From Litoditis marina (Eukaryota > Nematoda > Chromadorea > Rhabditida > Rhabditidae), in NCBI GenBank assembly GCA_964036275.1, contig OZ038436.1, forward strand, positions 3,496,214 through 3,560,213: a stretch of DNA of 64,000 nt. The letters are read 5' to 3'. Positions 1 to 11,500 of the stretch are shown one piece after another. Every line of letters starts with the position of its first letter. Position 1 is the stretch's first letter. The translations under genes and the position numbers were made by a program. The notes under the pieces are model-generated. The model had not been told where the DNA came from. It did not search any database and saw only the letters and a program-made list of their open reading frames with translations.

Positions 1-239
1 ATTGATAGAAGTGAATAACCTGACGAATATAGAAAAATGGAACAAATATGTAAAAGACTTAAATGTGTTTTCTGATTTACAATAACCTGGCATTTAACTA
101 TCGTTATTATGGTGTCCTCCATGATTTAAGAAGGTCACGAAACATTGCGGTGCGCTTGATTACGAACATTTTGCATTGCTTTTGGAATAACAATAGTCCA
201 ATAGCTCCTGTGAAAAATGGTCGCGACTCTATCACATTT

Positions 240-819
240 TCCGTTTACGGACAACTTGTCCCCGCGTTGCGTGCGACAACTCGTCCCAGCCCAGAAATCG
301 CTCAAACTCTGAAGTTGAAAACCGAGCTGTTTACCAAGGTTTGCCGAAAACCCAAGTTGTTAATCAAGGTATCAGACTTTTCACCGAGAACTTGGTGCAC
401 AATTGTGCACCAATCTCTTATTTCACAACTCGATATCAACTAGTGACCAATTTAGTGGAGCGAACCTTGGTAAACAACTCGGGTTTCAATTTCAGAAAAT
501 TAGCCTAAACCTTACAAGTCAAACTAGTGACTAAGTTATATTTCATGAATGAAACCGTAGGTAGGTAAGTTCAGAAATAGAAAACAATTGGAAATCACAA
601 AGATAGACCATATTTTGCTATAATTATCATAAATTTAGTAAGTTTCTTGTTTTATCTCCAATATATGATGACTAAACACATTTTTCGGATGTTCAATTGT
701 ATTCTATAATAAGCATAAAACGTTAGAATAAATAAATTCACTTCGCAATCAGATTTTTAGCGAGTTTTGGGGTCAAACATAGGGGACGAGTTGTCGCATG
801 TTGAGGGACGAGTTGTCGC
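240..819. repeat. Inverted-repeat element with GCGACAACTCGTCCC ends
   Basis: The motif GCGACAACTCGTCCC at 273-287 recurs as its reverse complement at 782-797 and 805-819, so a roughly 550-bp element is bounded by inverted ends. The interior at about 610-780 matches, in reverse orientation, the interior of a second copy at 61,992-62,297 (shared TTTGCTATAATT, TTTTTCGGATGT and AACATAGGGGACGAG). This is probably a non-autonomous DNA transposon. No coding frame is convincing; the 126-codon frame at 63-443 overlaps the end of the element and has no recognisable domain. Confidence 0.5.
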
Positions 820-989
820 CGAATCCAGATTTTCCCCACACTTCTAGATCTTCAGTCACTCTACCTTATTGTTCATCGTCTCCATGGTTCGTATTGCTGA
901 GTTAGGACAATGTACGGTTACTCGCTGGTCCGTTTTCCCAACAGGAATGCGTGTTCGCAAGCAGTCGTCTTCCCCCTCCCTTCAAGCTG

Positions 990-1060
990 CTAATACAAAT
1001 ATCTGTGACATGTATGATGACCACCGCCTCGTAACGAAGCGAAGTGAAGGAATAAATGTA
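990..1060 (+). repeat. Short repeat resembling a LINE or SINE 3' tail, copy 1
   Basis: The stretch around CACCGCCTCGTAACGAAGCG, ending in GAATAAATG, is repeated nearly exactly at 36,540-36,592. The sequence upstream differs between the two places, and both copies end in AATAAAT. A shared 3' end with variable 5' extent is typical of 5'-truncated non-LTR insertions. The family is not identified. Confidence 0.4.
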
Positions 1061-1265
1061 AAATATGAATATATAAAGTTCTCCTGAAAAAAGGATGGGA
1101 AATTCGAGTTTATCAAAAGTATAACGGAAGTTGTTCGGAGTAGATATATAAGAAGTGGATGGAAGTGTGACGTGAAAATGTGCAGAACAGAAACAAATGG
1201 GAACTCTGTTTCTGCACGTTTATGAAGTCCGCGTTTTATATGGATTTGGTGTCGAAAAAATGCAC

Positions 1266-1790
1266 GAAAGAGAAAGATTAAGCCAGAGAAACATAAAGAA
1301 AGAAGTGGAGGGGAACAGATAGAGAAGGAAAGTATTGGGGAGAGCAGATAAAGAGAAGTAAGAAAGAGCGAGAGAGAAAGAAAGAAAGTGAGGAAGAAAG
1401 AAAAGAAGGAACAGAGAAAGACAGGGAGAGAAATAGGAAGAGCAAGAGGAGGAGAGGAGAGAGAGAAAAAGGGGTAGGAGGGAGAGAAATAGGAAGAGCA
1501 AGAGGAGGAGAGGAGAGAGATAAAAAGGGGAGGGAAGAAAGAGAATAAAGAGAAAGAATGAGACAAAAGGAAAGAGAGAAATAGAAAGAAAGTAAGAAAT
1601 GGAAATAAGAGAGTGAGAACAAAGGAAAATGAGAGGGAAACAGACGAGAAAGGAGAGATAAATAAAAAGAGAAGAAAAGAAAGAGAAAAAGAGTGAAAGG
1701 ATAAGACAAAAGGAAAGACAGAGAAACAAAGAGAGAAAAAAACAGTGTGAGAACGAAGGGAAAAGAGAGAAAAAGAGAGCACAAGACATG
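1266..1790. repeat. Purine-rich (GA) low-complexity tract
   Basis: About 520 bp is almost pure A and G on the plus strand (GAGAGAAAGAAAG, AGGAGGAGAGGAGAG). A block of about 60 bp around 1,437-1,520 is duplicated in tandem. The long Phe/Ser/Leu-rich minus-strand frames here are by-products of the composition, not genes. Confidence 0.85.
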
Positions 1791-2176
1791 CCAATACTAA
1801 ACTAATTGCCTCATACTTCCTTCTATATTTCTTTTTCAATATATTTGTAATTTAGAGTCTGGGTGCGATCAAACGTATGGTTCCGCTTTTTCTGTCCTAT
1901 AAATAGCTCACGAAACATTGTGATGCTATTCACCACGAACATTCAGCAGGGTACCTCTAAAACATGACTCTCAGTCCAATACAACTTACTTTTTTTTCCA
2001 ATTTTTTACCACCAATTCCGACTAAATTCTTCATTGATATGATTTGACAGTTTTCTGTAAAATGTTCTATAATTTTCGAATAAAAATTCACATTCGAACA
2101 CGTAAAAGCTAAGCTATTTTTAGTTAAGTGTTTCAGCGCGCTATCATGATAGGTCGAAAAATGGTTGCAAAGTTAC

Positions 2177-2298
2177 GAGTACACTAGGGTTGTTAAAGTC
2201 GAACTGGAAACTCGAAATTTCTCAAAACTCGAAAACTCGAAATTTTCCAAACTCTAAAACTCGAAATTTTGAACTCGATTAACAACCCTAGAGTACAC
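2177..2298. mobile_element. hAT-like MITE with 8-bp target-site duplication
   Basis: The element runs from 2185 to 2290. It starts TAGGGTTGTTAA and ends with the exact reverse complement TTAACAACCCTA. It is flanked on both sides by GAGTACAC (2177-2184 and 2291-2298), an 8-bp direct repeat. Terminal repeats beginning TAGGG with 8-bp target duplications are hallmarks of the hAT superfamily. The 106-bp body is mostly degenerate CTCGAAA repeats. A relative lies at 58,285-58,419. Confidence 0.75.
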
Positions 2299-2654
2299 AT
2301 TGAGTAGGTTTTGTGTAGTTGTTTACGTAGTTTAATCCACAACACAATGTACTGAACCTAAGGTCTTCTATGTTTCCAGAGCTAAAACTACAGAAAGTCA
2401 CGTATCGTAGTTGCAGTTTGAACTGGCTCCACACTTAGTATTCAGCAACTACGATTGAAATGCCGAGGAAGCAAACTACAAAAAAATCAGAAACGCACAA
2501 CACGTAGCATTTCAGCCTGGCTTCATTGAACGACCTATGGAAACACCAACTAATTTGAACATGTCTTTCGAATTCTGTGGTTGGATGTTTCAGTAGGTTG
2601 TTATAGCACCATAGCGGGTTAGTTATATGTTGAAGCTGTTCTATTTCTTTTAAT

Positions 2655-2705
2655 CCTAAGTTGTTCTTCTCTCTCTGTCTCTTCACTCTCTCTCCTAATC
2701 CTAAG

Positions 2706-2754
<49 letters not shown>

Positions 2755-2900
2755 TCTCACTCTCTCTCTCTCTCTCTCTCTTCTAATCCTAGGTTGCTTT
2801 TATTTTCTCTCTCTTTCTCTCTCTCTTCACTCTCTCTCCTAATCCTAAGTTGTTTTTCTCTCTCTGTCTCTTCACTCTCTCTCCTAATTCTAAGTTGATG
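2655..2900. repeat. CT microsatellite with a CCTAATCCTAAGTTGTT spacer
   Basis: Runs of CTCTCT alternate at least four times with a spacer close to CCTAATCCTAAGTTGTT (about 2652, 2694, 2785, 2838, 2881), forming a minisatellite of variable period built on a (CT)n core. Confidence 0.8.
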
Positions 2901-3518
2901 AGTATATGTTGTGTTGTAGAGAAGTGTTTGATTAAATGTTAACGTGGTGCATGAACGAAAAGAAGACAGGACTTCTCTCTCTTATTACCCCGCGGTACCT
3001 AAAAACAATAAAGCGAGCACCAAATCACATTAAGGCATGTGCAGCATAATGATGAGATGTTCGAAATAAACGAAGAATATATCAGTTTGTCTTTTATCAG
3101 TGACTTAATAAATAAGTTTATATCGGTGACCAGTTATAACATGTGCTTGTCAGGATTGAAAAGCTATCTATATTAGAGTTTAGTTGAAATCATCAGGTGT
3201 TGAATCGGGAACAAATCTGTTCTATTATATTTCATTCGACACTTGAAAGCTCTACGTTGTACGATTCTGTATATTGATGGAATTCTCATCCCTGAGAAAT
3301 CAAATCTCTGATATTTTTTCCATAATACGGAAGACAATCTCGGAACAAATCCTGTTCGTTCGTTTCTCTATATAACACTTTTTGGCAGCGAGTCGAACGC
3401 TCGAAAAACGATGACTACGAACGAAAACTGAAACGAAAGATTCAATTTTCATCAGAACATATGATAAGTCATTTGCGAACCAACTGGAAAGTTTAATTGT
3501 TGATCTCAATTATTTATT

Positions 3519-3542
3519 CCCCCCCCCCCCCCCCCCCCCCCC
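3519..3542. repeat. Poly-C run of 24
   Basis: An uninterrupted run of 24 C residues. Such runs are typical nematode homopolymer tracts and a likely place for length errors in sequence. Confidence 0.9.
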
Positions 3543-3559
3543 ACAAGTATTATTTTATT

Positions 3560-3625
3560 AGCCCAGTTCCGGTTGAGAGTCTTTTGTGAATATGATATGC
3601 GCCCAAATGTTTCACACTTCGATGA
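3560..3625 (-). repeat. Diverged solo copy of the 163-bp satellite
   Basis: GATATGCGCCCAAATGTTTC followed by ACACTTCGATGATAGGGAGAG matches part of the satellite monomer read on the minus strand (GATATGCGCTCAAATGTTTC then ACACTTTAGTTATAGAGAGAG). It lies 5 kb left of the main array as an isolated partial unit. Confidence 0.55.
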
Positions 3626-4720
3626 TAGGGAGAGTACATCTCCATCTTTAATGGTTGTCCCGGCGAAAATTGAGTTCAGTCAATAATCAACTTCATAGAT
3701 AGAATTTATTACTTGGGTAGAAATTATTACCTCGAAACTTAGGCTTAGGGCAAACTAACGTCTCTAAGATTTTGCCGGCACTGCACAACTCTCACAGACA
3801 AAAGAGAACATCAGTTTGTGTTTGTAGCCGTTATGATGTGTTGAAGAGAGAAAAAAACAAGTTTTCACTGATCAATGTACCAGTTTCCATGTTCGGCTGT
3901 CAATAAACCTTGACGTACAATGTTGGGTTTCCTGGTGAATGAACCATTTGGCGGACCTTTGACTTGATGCCTGATGCCAACAGGGCACGGTTCACGATAG
4001 GTTGTCACAATTTCGAGTTTCGAGTTCGACTCCAAACTCGTGACATGATGTCAAAGGGGCACAGTGGGAATGCAACGAACTATATATCCGAGTGTATCTT
4101 CCCAGTTTTCTCCAACTCTGTCTGGGAATTAACCATTATGACAATGTTGGGTTATTTATATGAAAATTATAATTGTCTCACTAGTTTGGAATGTTTTAAT
4201 GTGCTCGGTGAAAGATGAACTCGAAAATCTTTTCAACCCTGATTCGAGACGATTTTTGGCTGGGTCATAATCTCATAATCAGTTGAACCCGATGTAATGA
4301 AAACACAATGAGCCTTACTGACCGTCTTCGAACGGAGAATTGAGATAGATGGAAACTGCCAAAATTCTATCTATTTGCCGGAGACGGCTGCCTAAAGAAC
4401 TGGTAATTTGTTCGGGATCACCTAATCAAAATATACCAGGCTGGTTGATAAGCTTTTGCATGTATTTACACCTGTTCCGAAACCATTTGCAAAACATTTG
4501 CAATTTTAGTTCACTTCAAGAAGGATTGTTATTTTCAAACTTGAAATCAACTCAAAACAAGAAAGTTTGGGAACTTGAAACTCGTGTTTTTCATGTCGAA
4601 ACCAGCTCGAACCTAGAAACTCGGAAATTTTGAAACTCGAAACCACCTTAAAACTCCCTTTAAGAAAGGACGATTTTCTGGTCCAATCCCAACGCTTCAG
4701 TCCTCCAAACCGCAATACAC

Positions 4721-4830
4721 TTTTCATTTGCAGTTTGAAGGACCGATGTCACGGAATTCGTCCCATAATCGTCTTTCTTCAATCGAATTGAATAGGTACC
4801 CTACTTCCAGAGTGCCGACAGGGCTCACAA
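4721..4830 (+). other. Exon-like segment sharing sequence with 37.6 kb
   Basis: An acceptor-like TTTGCAG is followed by TTTGAAGGACCGATGTCACG. The same arrangement occurs at 37,606-37,672 (ATTGCAG, then TTCAAAGGACCGTTGACACG, and both share TCGTCTTTCTT further on). The plus frame codes for about 31 Ser/Arg/Pro-rich residues before a TAG at 4841. This could be a relic exon of one gene family or simply a dispersed repeat. Confidence 0.3.
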
Positions 4831-4929
4831 CTCCGTAGTCCCCGTGGACGAGTGGAACGCGTATCTCAAAACTACAGACGCTTCCATGGATCGCCACAAT
4901 TTCGAAGCCTTTGTGAAGGAATGCGGCGG

Positions 4930-5110
4930 CGGCAGCATATTGAGTATAGTGGTCGCCAACGGAAATGCGGCAGGGTACTGTATATCTCACTTTCCGCTGT
5001 GTTTGCACAGAAGTCTTCGACTCCAAAGCTTTTTGGGCTCTAATAAAGCGGTGGTTAGTGCCCTGCTACGAAACTTTTGCTTGCAGGTTCGATTCTGGCG
5101 AGAAACAGAA
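4930..5110 (+). repeat. tRNA-derived (SINE-like) repeat, degenerate copy
   Basis: It has the same layout as the copy at 7,225-7,410: GTCGCCAACGGAAA, then GGGTACTGTATATCTCA, then a tRNA-like tail. Here the internal promoter boxes are worn (TAAAGCGGTGG for box A, GGTTCGATTCT for box B). Confidence 0.6.
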
Positions 5111-5249
5111 ATTTATAAGATTTGCACCGCCTATAGGAGTTTTTCGAGGATTTCAGAAAACGTTTTTGAGGTTTCAACCGTTTTTCTCATTTGTTTAGAA
5201 ACGTGAGGGCAACTCAGAACTCTACGAAAAGGGCGGAGGCGGCGGACTT

Positions 5250-5330
5250 AGTCATTGTGCGTTTTTGAGTTGTGCTGTGTTTAACATGTTTCCCGTGACT
5301 TTAGATCGACTAACAGATATATATATATAT
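5250..5330 (-). repeat. Dispersed CACGTG-repeat family, diverged copy
   Basis: TGTGCTGTGTTTAACATGTT followed by TCCCGTGAC belongs to a family also found near 19.7, 20.7, 21.8, 30.9, 37.0, 39.1 and 62.3 kb. This copy reads in reverse relative to the one at 36,975. Confidence 0.55.
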
Positions 5331-5372
5331 TTGAAGTGTATCCTCTTATAAATACTTCCAGGATTTATCATC

Positions 5373-5537
5373 ATGGAAGCGAAAATCATGAGAGGAGAGA
5401 ACCCGGGAATCAGTAGAGGCCTTTTCTACAAAAAGTCTTGGTATATCCAACACTACCCAAACGCCGAATTCTACGAAACAGAACCACTTCAAAAAGTATT
5501 CGAGTTTTTACATCTAGAGCAATTTCTCCTGAAATAA
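5373..5537 (+). CDS. Possible exon or small ORF, 54 codons, unrecognised
   Basis: An ATG-started frame of 54 codons ends in TAA. It is preceded by an acceptor-like TACTTCCAG at 5352-5360, with the frame open from that point, so it may be a last exon rather than a whole gene. The peptide has a compact, protein-like composition: a stretch reading GLFYKK..WYIQHYPNAEF is followed by a Val/Phe/Leu helix. The pattern Gly-Leu-Tyr..Trp..Pro..Phe-Leu loosely recalls the C-terminal part of sulfotransferases, but no PAPS-binding motif is visible. I found no upstream exon that would join it. Function unknown; it may be a relic. Confidence 0.25.
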   Translation: MEAKIMRGENPGISRGLFYKKSWYIQHYPNAEFYETEPLQKVFEFLHLEQFLLK

Positions 5538-5539
5538 AC

Positions 5540-7200
5540 ATGACAGAGCATGTATGAATGTCAACGGACAAGAGCTGATTAGAACATGTTACTCAGAGGG
5601 AAGACGAAACAATCTCATGTCTTATACTAATGTGCTTAGTAAAATATGAAATAGGAAATGACGTCGACCCCCTGATTCCAGATGATATTTTTGTCTTTCT
5701 CAGAGGCAACCATCAATAGAACACCTCTGCAAAAGGGAGAAGACAGCTTTTCATCGTCGCATCTCAAACTTATTGAAGAAAAGAGGCAATAGCTTTCCGA
5801 AAACCGAGGCCGAGACACCGAGGTTTATTAAAAAGTGAATTGTTAGCTCTCTCCAAAGCAGGCTTTTACTGTGTAAAATATGAAAGAGAACGAAGTGATT
5901 TACATGAAGATACAGTTTATTAAAGTTGAATCCGCCACTGTAGCGGCTATAAATTGGAATAGTGGGCTGTAAGACGACGGACGAGCAGATGGTAGATGGT
6001 TGTACCAAATTTCCGTGGCGCAGACAATGCCGATGAAACTGTGTGTCTGGCGTTCTTCAAGAAATGTCTCGCAAATGAAATTCGGGAGCACTTCTACTAG
6101 TGAAAACACTTTCCCGTGAAACGTGAGGACGGTTTCCGAGCTCACGAACGTGAAATGATAAGTTGGAAACTCGGGTCATCAAGTATTATACAGCTGTTTC
6201 GTTCACTTTTAGTACATTAGCTTTCATTATTTAATGAGCGTTTCGATGTTTTCATACCTCACTCGAATTTTCTGTTCTTTTACATGGGAACATGTTTATA
6301 TACTAACAACCAGAATGTTCCATGGTTATGATAAGAAGAAAAAAATGTGTGAAGAGATGACATGCAGAAAATGTTCGTTTCCAATCGCGCCGCAATGGGT
6401 CGAGAGATGTTCGTACTTAGGAGGAAGATAGATCATCCGTTTCTACTACTATCGGCTTCAAACCAATTTATAATAAATATGAAGTAGAATGTGCATACGT
6501 AGAATCTGTTGATTTTGCATATTCATTTAGCTCAGACAAATCCCAGCCTTTTCTGTAGTGGCCTTGATGATAGAGTGTGCAGATCAGAGAGACGCAGACT
6601 ACCCTAGCCGGTTTCGTAGCTGGTCAATCCAAAAAGAAAAATTGTTTAAGAGGTGTATTTTCGGCATCTGATTTGGCATGCTTATAATGCTCGTTCAACC
6701 GCACCACAATGTTTCAGGAGCTGCTAGTACGCACGAGTAATCCTGGACAAGCAGTCCCATCTTCTGATCCCAAAACAAAAACATGAATGGTGAAAAATAT
6801 GATAGTATAATTGGTGATTAGTCATTTGCTTGGTTTGACTCGGGAGAGCCATTTTGAGAAACGATTTTCTGATAAATCAAATGCGGTGATTTTGTATTCG
6901 ATCGCATCGCAACGTTTCAGGAATTACATATAGCAGTGCAAGAATACACGTTTACTGTAAACTCAACTAGCAGAGTAAGTAAAAAACCGTTACTTACACA
7001 AACGTAGCCCATAAGTATTGACTATTTAGCCTAACGCAGCATGAAAAGACATAACGATGTATTATATGAAATCGGTTGTGAGTAGTTTTCTGTAATTATA
7101 TTTCAGTTGTTCAACTATGATCAATATTTGTATGTATGACTAATTTGTAGCATTTTTCAAAGCATTTTTGGTTGATGTGAAAAAGTTCTGACCGAACCAT
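5540..7200. other. No supported gene
   Basis: Only short, unconvincing frames occur. The stretch holds a GAGAGACGCAGACTACC remnant of the palindromic CTGCGTCTC family near 6,590 and otherwise ordinary AT-rich sequence. Confidence 0.5.
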
Positions 7201-7224
7201 GGAAGGTTTGCGTATTGTCGTGTT

Positions 7225-7410
7225 TCACAGCATGTTTATAGTCGTCGCCAACGGAAAGGCGGGAGGGTACTGTATATCTCAATTGCCGCTGTGTACGCAC
7301 ACATGTCTTCGATTCCATAAACATGCCCGTTATGCCCTCTAATAGCGCAGTGGTTAGCGCGCTGCCACGAAACTTTTGCTCGCAGGTTCGAATCCGGCGA
7401 GAGATAGAAA
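7225..7410 (+). repeat. tRNA-derived (SINE-like) repeat with intact A and B boxes
   Basis: The unit begins GTCGTCGCCAACGGAAAGG and includes TACTGTATATCTCA. It ends in a tRNA-like block with TAGCGCAGTGG (box A; D-arm GCGC pairs with GCGC) and GGTTCGAATCC (box B). The anticodon arm and acceptor stem do not fold properly, so this is not a working tRNA gene. Copies at 4,930-5,110 and 51,718-51,865 share the non-tRNA part. That combination, with a tRNA-like pol III promoter, is the signature of a SINE. Here the tRNA-like part is at the 3' side of the unit, unlike a canonical SINE. Confidence 0.6.
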
Positions 7411-7419
7411 TTTATGAAT

Positions 7420-8525
7420 TTGGCACTCACTATATATACTGGCTTCGGCTGGAAAAACTAATATTCGATCCGTCTTTTTGCGATAGGCTAAGAATTGAAG
7501 ACGATTTAATGCTCGATTTAATGCTATTTAAACAACAAATGGACTTTTGGGTTGATTTGCCAACGTAATATTTTCAACTTTTCTAGAAGGGCTAACTTCG
7601 AATAATAATCAAAAGCCAAGTTACGGTAATAATTCACGAAGGTCGAAATATATCGTCACATTGATCCTATTCGATCGTTATTGAAAACATCTTAACGATG
7701 TTTATTGTGACATGAACAATCAAAATATAATTATTCATGTAATAATCTCTGTGCTATTCTCATTTGTGATTTATTCGTCAAATGTTGATTGCAACATGAG
7801 AATATCTGATAAATAACAATTGATTATTATATGCATATTACGATCAAGCCATATTTATTTAGGAAAAACAAAATATGAAAAAGTTTAAAATGTTGGTAGG
7901 ATGGGTCTGGAGTCTGGAGATGTTTCGATCATACTAAGTTCAGATGTTTGAAACATCTTCCAAATGCTTCCATCATCTTCCAAATGCTATTTTTATTTTT
8001 CAAATGCACTTCTGGTTACAAATCTTCTTTGAGTGGGTAAAAACAGTTTATGTTGAACCGAATCACGTGAAAACTCGAGATTTCATTCAAATGCACTGTA
8101 TCAACGTTCACCTAGTTTAGAAAGAGCCATGTATTAACTTATCTCGTGCGATGAGTGGAACTCATATTCATCAATGTGACGTGACTCTGTACTTGGACGA
8201 GCATAACATCGTTTTCGAGCCCTTTTCAGATATCGCTGGCAGCGTGTAGCGCTGCGCAGATCAGTTTTGAACGAATACGGGAATTCAAAACGTTTTAGTA
8301 GATTTTCTCAAAAGTGGCTGGACCATTTCATTCAGATTTTCATAGAGAGATAAGCATGAGAAAGAGAAAAATGTATCTCATACTCAGACCGCTTTTTATT
8401 TACTAGAACTTACTCATGAGGGCACATTTGACAGTCAAACTTATCGCAACACGTGTCGCATTTCAGCCGGGTTGTTGGAAGTGTGACTTAGGTTTTGGGG
8501 GAGGGGTATTTAAAGTTGTCTGCAA
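7420..8525. other. No supported gene
   Basis: AT-rich sequence with no convincing exon. A small tandem repeat of CATCTTCCAAATGCT occurs near 7,950-7,990. The satellite array begins just to the right. Confidence 0.5.
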
Positions 8526-8528
8526 CGG

Positions 8529-11500
8529 AAGTGTGAAACAATTGAGCGCATATCTTATTGAAGTATTACTTTCAAGCACAACTGAAACGGTTTAACATTC
8601 TAAAACACTGTGCTTCAATTTCTCTTCGGACAACGTCAAATAAGTCTCAAGGTCAGACACTACAGACTATATTCGACTCTCTCTATAACTAAAGTGTGAA
8701 ACATTTGAGCGCATATCATATTGAAGTATTACTTTCAAGCACAACTGAAACGGTTTAACATTCTAAAACACTGTGCTTCAATTTCTCTTCGGACAACGTC
8801 AAATAAGTCTCAAGGTCAGACACTACAGACTATATCCGACTCTCTCTATAACTAAAGTGTGAAACATTTGAGCGCATATCTTATTGAAGTATTACTTTCA
8901 AGCACAACTGAAACGGTTTAACATTCTAAAACACGGTGCTTCAATTTCTCTTCGGACAACGTCAAATAAGTCTCAAGGTCAGACACTACAGACTATATCC
9001 GACTCTCTCTATAACTAAAGTGTGAAACATTTGAGCGCATATCTTATTGAAGTATTACTTTCAAGCACAACTGAAACGGTTTAACATTCTAAAACACGGT
9101 GCTTCAATTTCTCTTCGGACAACGTCAAATAAGTCTCAAGGTCAGACACTACAGACTATATCCGACTCTCTCTATAACTAAAGTGTGAAACATTTGAGCG
9201 CATATCTTATTGAAGTATTACTTTCAAGCACAACTGAAACGGTTTAACATTCTAAAACACGGTGCTTCAATTTCTCTTCGGACAACGTCAAATAAGTCTC
9301 AAGGTCAGACACTACAGACTATATCCGACTCTCTCTATAACTAAAGTGTGAAACATTTGAGCGCATATCTTATTGAAGTATTACTTTCAAGCACAACTGA
9401 AACGGTTTAACATTCTAAAACGCGGTGCTTCAATTTCTCTTCGGACAACGTCAAATAAGTCTCAAGGTCAGACACTACAGACTATATTCGACTCTCTCTA
9501 TAACTAAAGTGTGAAACATTTGAGCGCATATCTTATTGAAGTATTACTTTCAAGCACAACTGAAACGGTTTAACATTCTAAAACGCGGTGCTTCAATTTC
9601 TCTTCGGACAACGTCAAATAAGTCTCAAGGTCAGACACTACAGACTATATCCGACTCTCTCTATAACTAAAGTGTGAAACATTTGAGCGCATATCTTATT
9701 GAAGTATTACTTTCAAGCACAACTGAAACGGTTTAACATTCTAAAACGCGGTGCTTCAATTTCTCTTCGGACAACGTCAAATAAGTCTCAAGGTCAGACA
9801 CTACAGACTATATTCGACTCTCTCTATAACTAAAGTGTGAAACATTTGAGCGCATATCTTATTGAAGTATTACTTTCAAGCACAACTGAAACGGTTTAAC
9901 ATTCTAAAACGCGGTGCTTCAATTTCTCTTCGGACAACGTCAAATAAGTCTCAAGGTCAGACACTACAGACTATATTCGACTCTCTCTATAACTAAAGTG
10001 TGAAACATTTGAGCGCATATCTTATTGAAGTATTACTTTCAAGCACAACTGAAACGGTTTAACATTCTAAAACGCGGTGCTTCAATTTCTCTTCGGACAA
10101 CGTCAAATAAGTCTCAAGGTCAGACACTACAGACTATATCCGACTCTCTCTATAACTAAAGTGTGAAACATTTGAGCGCATATCTTATTGAAGTATTACT
10201 TTCAAGCACAACTGAAACGGTTTAACATTCTAAAACACGGTGCTTCAATTTCTCTTCGGACAACGTCAAATAAGTCTCAAGGTCAGACACTACAGACTAT
10301 ATCCGACTCTCTCTATAACTAAAGTGTGAAACATTTGAGCGCATATCTTATTGAAGTATTACTTTCAAGCACAACTGAAACGGTTTAACATTCTAAAACA
10401 CGGTGCTTCAATTTCTCTTCGGACAACGTCAAATAAGTCTCAAGGTCAGACACTACAGACTATATCCGACTCTCTCTATAACTAAAGTGTGAAACATTTG
10501 AGCGCATATCTTATTGAAGTATTACTTTCAAGCACAACTGAAACGGTTTAACATTCTAAAACGCGGTGCTTCAATTTCTCTTCGGACAACGTCAAATAAG
10601 TCTCAAGGTCAGACACTACAGACTATATTCGACTCTCTCTATAACTAAAGTGTGAAACATTTGAGCGCATATCTTATTGAAGTATTACTTTCAAGCACAA
10701 CTGAAACGGTTTAACATTCTAAAACGCGGTGCTTCAATTTCTCTTCGGACAACGTCAAATAAGTCTCAAGGTCAGACACTACAGACTATATTCGACTCTC
10801 TCTATAACTAAAGTGTGAAACATTTGAGCGCATATCTTATTGAAGTATTACTTTCAAGCACAACTGAAACGGTTTAACATTCTAAAACGCGGTGCTTCAA
10901 TTTCTCTTCGGACAACGTCAAATAAGTCTCAAGGTCAGACACTACAGACTATATTCGACTCTCTCTATAACTAAAGTGTGAAACATTTGAGCGCATATCT
11001 TATTGAAGTATTACTTTCAAGCACAACTGAAACGGTTTAACATTCTAAAACGCGGTGCTTCAATTTCTCTTCGGACAACGTCAAATAAGTCTCAAGGTCA
11101 GACACTACAGACTATATCCGACTCTCTCTATAACTAAAGTGTGAAACATTTGAGCGCATATCTTATTGAAGTATTACTTTCAAGCACAACTGAAACGGTT
11201 TAACATTCTAAAACACGGTGCTTCAATTTCTCTTCGGACAACGTCAAATAAGTCTCAAGGTCAGACACTACAGACTATATCCGACTCTCTCTATAACTAA
11301 AGTGTGAAACATTTGAGCGCATATCTTATTGAAGTATTACTTTCAAGCACAACTGAAACGGTTTAACATTCTAAAACACGGTGCTTCAATTTCTCTTCGG
11401 ACAACGTCAAATAAGTCTCAAGGTCAGACACTACAGACTATATCCGACTCTCTCTATAACTAAAGTGTGAAACATTTGAGCGCATATCTTATTGAAGTAT

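Noticed and set aside
982..1839. Long minus-strand open frames rich in Phe, Ser and Leu
   Set aside because: They lie entirely on the purine tract, overlap each other in all three frames and have no domain; composition alone keeps them open.
3738..3752. TTAGGCTTAGGGC, resembling the nematode telomere repeat TTAGGC
   Set aside because: Only two imperfect units; expected by chance in a window of this size.
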